Under the pieces are notes generated by a model that made no database searches, was not told the origin of the DNA, and was given only the letters and a program-made list of their open reading frames with translations. A stretch of DNA of 18,495 bases. Origin: Gemmatimonadota bacterium (lineage in GTDB: Bacteria; Gemmatimonadota; Gemmatimonadetes; Longimicrobiales; UBA6960). The stretch is from positions 1 to 18,495 of the forward strand of contig JADFLD010000003.1 of assembly GCA_022564535.1 (NCBI GenBank), given 5' to 3'. The position numbers were made by a program, and so were the translations under genes. This document shows, one piece after another, positions 14,172 through 18,495 of this stretch (positions within the stretch are counted from its first letter, which is position 1; the number at the start of each line of letters is the position of its first letter).

Positions 14172-15715
14172 GCAAACCGATCGTCGCCGACAACAAGCCC
14201 GAAGCCGTCGAGCTCGAGAGCGGAAAGGACTACTTCTTCTGCCGATGTGGCCGGTCGAAGGGGCAACCGTTCTGCGACGGATCGCACGCTGGCACCGACT
14301 TCACGCCGTTGAAGTTCACCGCCGAGGCCGACGGCGAAGCGCACCTTTGCCGATGCAAGCAGACGGGCAACGCTCCCTACTGCGACGGCACGCACGCCCA
14401 GGTCCCTGCGGACCAGGTCGGACACGAGTTCTCACTCGAGCGAGCGGCGACCGACGCCGCCCCTGCCCCGAAGGCGACGCCCGAAGAGCCGACCGTGGAG
14501 ATGATCCACGAGCTCGCCCGCGACGGACTGTCGAAGACCGGCCACCACGGTCCGATGGGAGCGATGGGGGTCCCACGAAAGGACCTGCCCCACTGGGATC
14601 AGATTCAGATCATCGTGGCCCAAATGGCGCGTCAGCCCCTCCTCGACGACGTCGACGTCTCGACCGAACTCGTCATCGGCCCCCAAACCGACAAGCCGCT
14701 GAAGCTCGACATCCCGCTGTTCGTCTCCGACATGAGTTTTGGAGCCCTGTCCGAGGAAGCGAAGATCGCGCTGAGCCGCGGCGCCGAGCTGGCCGGCACC
14801 GGTATCTGCTCGGGGGAAGGCGGCATGCTGCCGGAGGAACAGCAAGCGAACTCGCGCTACTTCTACGAGTTGGCGTCGGCCAAGTTCGGCTACGACGAGG
14901 CTCTCCTCGAACGCGTTCAAGCCTTCCACTTCAAGGGGGGCCAGGGGGCGAAGACCGGTACCGGCGGTCACCTGCCGGCCGCCAAGAACGTCGGCAAGAT
15001 CTCCGAGGTCCGAGGACTCGAACCCGGCACCGCCGCGGTTTCCCCCGCGACGTTCACCGACCTTCACTCGGTCGATGACTTCAAGCGCTTCGGAGACCAT
15101 GTCCGCGAGCTTACCGGCGGCATTCCGATCGGCTACAAACTGAGCGCGAACCACATCGAACAGGACATCGACTTCGCTCTCGATGCAGGCGCCGACTACA
15201 TCATTCTGGACGGCCGAGGTGGGGGTACAGGTGCGGCGCCGCTGCTGTTTCGAGACCACATATCCGTGCCGAGCATCCCGGCGCTCGCGCGCGCTCGACA
15301 CATTCTCGATCGGCGCGGCGCGAGCGGGCGGGTCACGCTAATCGTGACCGGCGGTCTGCGGCTGCCACCGGACTTCGTGAAGGCGATGGCACTCGGAGCG
15401 GACGGGATCGCTCTCGCGAACTCGGCGATCCAGGCGGTCGGCTGCGTCGCAGCACGCATCTGCAATACCAACCTCTGCCCCGCCGGCGTCGCCACTCAGA
15501 ATCCTGAGCTGCGCAAGCGTCTCGACGTCGACGCCAGCGCGGAGCGGCTCGCCCGCTTTTTTGAAAGCGCGGTGGAGCTGATGAAAGTTCTCGCCCGGGC
15601 CTGCGGCCACGACTCCCTCGCCGGCTTCGATCGGAATGACATCGCCACGTGGCACTTCGAGCTCGCCCGCCTGACCGGAATCGAGTTCTCCGGATATAGC
15701 CCGGATCGCGAATGA
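14168..15715 (+). CDS. Double CDGSH iron-sulfur domain fused to glutamate synthase FMN/3Fe-4S domain
   Basis: The 515-residue protein starts with two CDGSH units, each C-x-C-x8-C-x3-H: C25, C27, C36, H40 (CDGSH) and C61, C63, C72, H76 (CDGTH), predicted to hold two 2Fe-2S clusters. Residues about 120-515 are the FMN-binding glutamate synthase domain (GltB central part): PHWDQIQI, SDMSFGALSEEAKIAL, GTGICSGEGG, FKGGQGAKTGTGGHLP, ILDGRGGGTGAAP, and the 3Fe-4S ligands C426, C432, C437 (C-x5-C-x4-C) before PAGVATQ. The glutaminase domain and the GltD partner are absent, so the protein may take ammonia or glutamine nitrogen otherwise, or oxidise another substrate, with the CDGSH clusters as electron partner. 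The start overlaps the MarR stop (ATGA) behind GGAGAGG. Related fusions occur in public genomes as glutamate-synthase-related proteins. Confidence 0.92.
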   Translation: MSKPIVADNKPEAVELESGKDYFFCRCGRSKGQPFCDGSHAGTDFTPLKFTAEADGEAHLCRCKQTGNAPYCDGTHAQVPADQVGHEFSLERAATDAAPAPKATPEEPTVEMIHELARDGLSKTGHHGPMGAMGVPRKDLPHWDQIQIIVAQMARQPLLDDVDVSTELVIGPQTDKPLKLDIPLFVSDMSFGALSEEAKIALSRGAELAGTGICSGEGGMLPEEQQANSRYFYELASAKFGYDEALLERVQAFHFKGGQGAKTGTGGHLPAAKNVGKISEVRGLEPGTAAVSPATFTDLHSVDDFKRFGDHVRELTGGIPIGYKLSANHIEQDIDFALDAGADYIILDGRGGGTGAAPLLFRDHISVPSIPALARARHILDRRGASGRVTLIVTGGLRLPPDFVKAMALGADGIALANSAIQAVGCVAARICNTNLCPAGVATQNPELRKRLDVDASAERLARFFESAVELMKVLARACGHDSLAGFDRNDIATWHFELARLTGIEFSGYSPDRE

Positions 15716-15804
15716 AGAACGCGAGAGCCCTTTGCAGCGGATGCGTCTAGCCTGACCGGGGCGGCGCGTCACGACCCAGCATACTTGCCCGAGGTCGGAG
15801 GCAC

Positions 15805-17754
15805 GTGCCATCGTGGCGTACGATGCCTCCTCCGATCACCTCCGACTTCCTTGCGCTACAGACGGCCTTGGCCGGGCGCTACTCGCTGGAGAGAGAGTTG
15901 GGACGCGGGGGGATGGGCGTGGTCTACCTCGCCCACGAGGTCTCGCTCGACCGGCCAGTCGCGCTCAAGCTCCTTCCGTCTGAACTGTCCGCCCAGGAGG
16001 AGATAAAGCAGCGCTTCCTCCAGGAGGCGCGAACCGCGGCCAGGCTCTCGCATCCCAACATCGTTCCGATCTTCACCGTCGACGAAGTCGACGGATTCGT
16101 CTTTTACGCGATGGCGCTAATCGAAGGAGAGACACTCGGCGAACGCGTGCGTTCGCGTGGCCCCCTCTCCGACACAGACGCCACCCGGTTGGTCAGGGAA
16201 GTGGCGTGGGCGCTGGCGCATGCGCACGCGCAGGGTGTCGTACACCGCGACGTGAAGCCGGACAACATTCTCCTCGAGCACGGGACCGGTCGGGCGCTCG
16301 TGATGGACTTCGGAATCGCCCAAGTCGGGACACCGGCTGCAGCGAGCTCAGAGCGTGAGGATCACGTCCAGGGAACCGCGGAATTCATGAGCCCGGAACA
16401 GGCGAGCGGGGCGCCGGTGGACCACCGTAGCGACCTCTACTCGCTGGGCGTGGTCGGGTTCTACACTGTGACCGGCCGGGTCCCGTTCGAGGACGCCTCG
16501 CCGTCGGTCGTGCTCGCCAAGCACGTCACGGAGCCGGCACCACCCGTCGCGTCGGTGGCGCCGCACGTGCCGACCGCCCTGGCCCGAACGATCGACCGCT
16601 GCCTTCGCAAGGAGCCCGATCACCGATTCCAGGACGGTGGAGCGATCGCCGACGCGCTCGCCCAAGACGCGGCAGTCGACCGGCCGCTACCGGTTCCCCT
16701 GCGGGTTTTCATCAAGCACCTCCGGGAGATGTCCCAGTCGTCCAGCGCGCTCGCCATCGTCGTGATCTTGTTTCTTGGGCCATTCATCGTCGGACTCGCC
16801 TTTTCGGGCTGGCCTGGAATCCTGGGGGCCCTCGCCATGGTCACGGCGGACTTTGGCTCGTTCGGTGTGTACCCGGCCTACCTCGCCCGAAAGCTGCTCA
16901 AGGCCGGCCACACCGTCGAAGACGCCCGCCTCGCCTTGGGCCAAGACGTGCTTCGGCGCAACGAGGAGTTCCTCTTCGACGTCGGGGAGCGCGAGACCAA
17001 CGTGGATCGGGCTGCCAAGAAAGTAGCGGTCGGAGGCGTGGCACTCGGACTCCTGACGCTGGCCGGGGGTGCGATCGGCCTCGCTCCACTTCTGCCGATC
17101 GGCTCCATCAGCCTTCTCATAGGCCTGGGAGCCTGGGCGTTTCGGAGCAGCCGAGCTCGCCGCCGGGCCGACATCACGGGCGAGTGGTGGCTCAGGTTCC
17201 TGTCGGGCCGCCGCGGATACTGGCTCTTCAAACTCGGAGGGATCAGGCTCCGGACGCCCGAGGTCATCGCCGCGGGCACGTATCGTCCTACCGAGATGGC
17301 GATCAGCATTTCGGCCGCGCGACTCTTCGAGGAGCTTCCGAAGGAGACGCGAAAGACGTTAGTGGGGCTTCCCGATACCGTGAAAGGGCTGGAGGCGGAC
17401 GCCCGAGCGCTGCGACGGCAACTGGCCGAGCTCAACAGCGTCCTGTCGGAGATCGGCGACGATCCGGCGGCGACCGGCAGCGAGGCTCGCGCAACGGTCC
17501 GGGCCGAGGTCGCGGCCACCCGCGACGAGGCCGAGACGAGACTCCGCGAGGCCGTCCGGGCGCTCGAGACGATCCGGTTGGGACTCCTGCGCATGCACGC
17601 GGGCGAGCGCGTGCTGCAGAGCGTAACGATGGACTTGGAGACCGCGAAGGGACTCTCGGGCGACATGTCAGACCTGCTCGAGGGTCACCGGGAGGTCGAG
17701 CGACTCCTCGCCGAGCGCAGAGCGACCGGGGTGTTCACGATCGTGGAGGAGTGA
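15805..17754 (+). CDS. Transmembrane serine/threonine protein kinase with unrecognised C-terminal half
   Basis: The 649-residue protein starts with a complete Hanks-type kinase domain (about 26-290): glycine loop GRGGMG (33-38), Lys55 in VALKLL, HRDVKPDN with catalytic D149, DFG with D168, an SPEQ substitution of the APE motif, and DLYSLGVVGF. The rest has no PASTA or other sensor domain that I recognise. There are hydrophobic helices at about 313-335 and 338-358, a charged stretch, two more at about 406-428 and 430-450, a basic segment, then a coiled-coil-rich tail (about 520-640) ending TGVFTIVEE. The kinase domain faces the cytoplasm. The start is GTG 15805 with GGAGG close by (spacing only 3); ATG 15823 is a reasonable alternative. 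Its 3' end overlaps the converging permease remnant by about 20 bases. Confidence 0.9.
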   Translation: MPSWRTMPPPITSDFLALQTALAGRYSLERELGRGGMGVVYLAHEVSLDRPVALKLLPSELSAQEEIKQRFLQEARTAARLSHPNIVPIFTVDEVDGFVFYAMALIEGETLGERVRSRGPLSDTDATRLVREVAWALAHAHAQGVVHRDVKPDNILLEHGTGRALVMDFGIAQVGTPAAASSEREDHVQGTAEFMSPEQASGAPVDHRSDLYSLGVVGFYTVTGRVPFEDASPSVVLAKHVTEPAPPVASVAPHVPTALARTIDRCLRKEPDHRFQDGGAIADALAQDAAVDRPLPVPLRVFIKHLREMSQSSSALAIVVILFLGPFIVGLAFSGWPGILGALAMVTADFGSFGVYPAYLARKLLKAGHTVEDARLALGQDVLRRNEEFLFDVGERETNVDRAAKKVAVGGVALGLLTLAGGAIGLAPLLPIGSISLLIGLGAWAFRSSRARRRADITGEWWLRFLSGRRGYWLFKLGGIRLRTPEVIAAGTYRPTEMAISISAARLFEELPKETRKTLVGLPDTVKGLEADARALRRQLAELNSVLSEIGDDPAATGSEARATVRAEVAATRDEAETRLREAVRALETIRLGLLRMHAGERVLQSVTMDLETAKGLSGDMSDLLEGHREVERLLAERRATGVFTIVEE

Positions 17755-18085
17755 GGGCGTCGCAGACCCGACGCCCTTCCCATTCCTCCCGAAGCACGCT
17801 GGCTGGGTTCGTCCTCAATATCGCCCTGGCCGGAATCCAGCAGGCCACGACCGCGGCCAGTGCCAGCATCAGCCCCACCACCCCGTACGTGAGCGGATCG
17901 GTGGGGCTGACTCCGAACAGCAACGCAGACAGCATTCGGCTCATCCACAACGTGGCGATGAGGCCCAGAAGGGTCATCGTGAATCGGCGTGATGAGGTCG
18001 AGTCCTGCACGCCGCCCATCGTCAGCACCCTGGACACGGGCACCTTGAGATCCGGTTCGGCCAGCACCCGACGTACCTCGGGCAC
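17735..18085 (-). pseudogene. ADOP/MacB-FtsX-type ABC permease, truncated and internally deleted remnant
   Basis: On the minus strand this frame (GTG at 18085) encodes 116 residues that match the end of acidobacterial duplicated orphan permeases. It has VRRVLAEPDLKVPVSRVLTM, QDSTSSRRFTM, LLFGVSPTDPLTY, two hydrophobic stretches and a PARAILRTNPASVLREE ending. In intact members, FTM-LLG is followed by about 60-70 residues: the second-to-last membrane helix, the YGVMAY segment and the REIGIRMALGA cytoplasmic loop. Here FTMTLLG runs directly into LIATLWMSRMLSALLFGV, so that block is missing in frame. The large N-terminal membrane and periplasmic parts (several hundred residues) are also absent upstream. 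The product could not form a normal permease. Expected family features are from established knowledge; the deletion size is estimated. Confidence 0.7.
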
Positions 18086-18495
18086 GACCGACGAAGATCG
18101 ATTGGCAGGACATAAGGAGCGTCACATGACCCGGGACCCAACTTCACCAGCTTTCGCAACGCCCCGAGACCTTTTCGGCGGACTCTCCTCGATTCGACCC
18201 GTGGATCGACTTCTTCGAGGAGCCACAAGATGGCCGGGGTGGCGACTTCGGCGTGAGCATGGCTTACCTCGGCGTGGAATGGTTCAACGGTCAAATCGAC
18301 GACGATTTCCTCCTGACGCTTTCGCCCCTCGTCGTCGAAATCGGCGGGCTCACACACGCCGGGCAGCGTCGCGACCATTCCCAGCTCCAGCGACAGCGAA
18401 GCCTCAGCGCCCTCGGGCAATTTCGCGCGCGACAGCTTATCGACATAGTGTTGCAACACCTCCGCGTTGATCGGTTGGATGCCCCCACCGCCCTC
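18022..18495 (-). CDS. Unrecognised open frame entering from the right edge (partial, possibly decayed)
   Basis: On the minus strand a frame is open from the window edge at 18495 to 18022, about 157 residues, with an internal GTG at 18459. Residues encoded from the edge down to about 18190 look protein-like (GIQPINAEVLQHYVDKLS, then an acidic and valine-rich stretch with VDLTVEPFHAEV). I do not recognise a family. The last 30 or so residues are cysteine- and arginine-rich and lie out of frame over the permease remnant, so the natural C-terminus seems lost. The codon-aligned opposite strand is also open, and base composition by codon position does not clearly choose between them: the edge-proximal half favours the minus strand, the other half slightly the plus. 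Treat as tentative. Confidence 0.3.
   Translation of the reverse strand, partial: EGGGGIQPINAEVLQHYVDKLSRAKLPEGAEASLSLELGMVATLPGVCEPADFDDEGRKRQEEIVVDLTVEPFHAEVSHAHAEVATPAILWLLEEVDPRVESRRVRRKGLGALRKLVKLGPGSCDAPYVLPIDLRRSCPRYVGCWPNRISRCPCPGC

Noticed and set aside
15716..15804. Possible promoter for the kinase gene (CATACT at 15780-15785)
   Set aside because: No -35-like hexamer is found at 16-18 bases upstream, so the match is not distinguishable from chance.
18114..18470. Perfect AAGGAG with 6-base spacing before ATG 18126 on the plus strand
   Set aside because: The frame it opens becomes very Arg/Pro-rich with low third-position GC after about 20 codons and shows no known domain, so the site is more likely coincidence or a remnant start.
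1..18495. CRISPR array, tRNA, rRNA or insertion sequence
   Set aside because: Reading both strands I saw no regularly spaced repeats, no cloverleaf-like tRNA, no rRNA-like conserved blocks and no transposase with terminal repeats.

Overview
This is a GC-rich bacterial window with genes packed almost entirely on the + strand and often joined by 4-base ATGA overlaps. Three things suggest Gemmatimonadota, with Acidobacteriota as the main alternative: the serine/threonine kinase opens with an ALAGRY...GRGGMGVVYLA-type start, the minus-strand remnant at the right end belongs to the ADOP (acidobacterial duplicated orphan permease) family, and composition fits. The phylum call is an inference from family resemblance.

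Positions 1-7776 are the end of a surface-polysaccharide operon. In order it holds the C-terminal piece of an O-antigen ligase/polymerase, a Wzx-type flippase, a GumC/Wzz-type co-polymerase fused to a degenerate tyrosine-kinase domain, a 46-codon glycosyltransferase stub, and three family-4 glycosyltransferases. Together these would build lipid-linked repeat units, flip them, polymerise them and control chain length.

Positions 7777-7986 form an AT-richer regulatory gap. It carries a good sigma-54 (-24/-12) promoter and two upstream inverted repeats at a distance typical of enhancer sites. The promoter drives a second, unusual polysaccharide operon (7987-11728): one short phosphoglycosyl transferase (PGT) with an intact Asp-Glu dyad, then two multidomain proteins that each carry a PGT-like domain lacking that dyad. 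One joins the dead PGT domain to a WecG/TagA/CpsF glycosyltransferase. The other joins a degenerate nucleotidyltransferase and a left-handed beta-helix to a dead PGT domain. This set of one active and two inactive PGT paralogues is the most interesting signal in the window.

Positions 11812-17754 hold unrelated housekeeping or accessory genes: an SLC13-type permease with two TrkA-C domains; a MarR regulator, probably leaderless and with a palindrome inside its promoter spacer, coupled to a double-CDGSH/glutamate-synthase fusion; and a membrane serine/threonine kinase with an unrecognised C-terminal half. Positions 17735-18495 look decayed, with an internally deleted ADOP permease fragment on the minus strand and an unrecognised open frame entering from the right edge.
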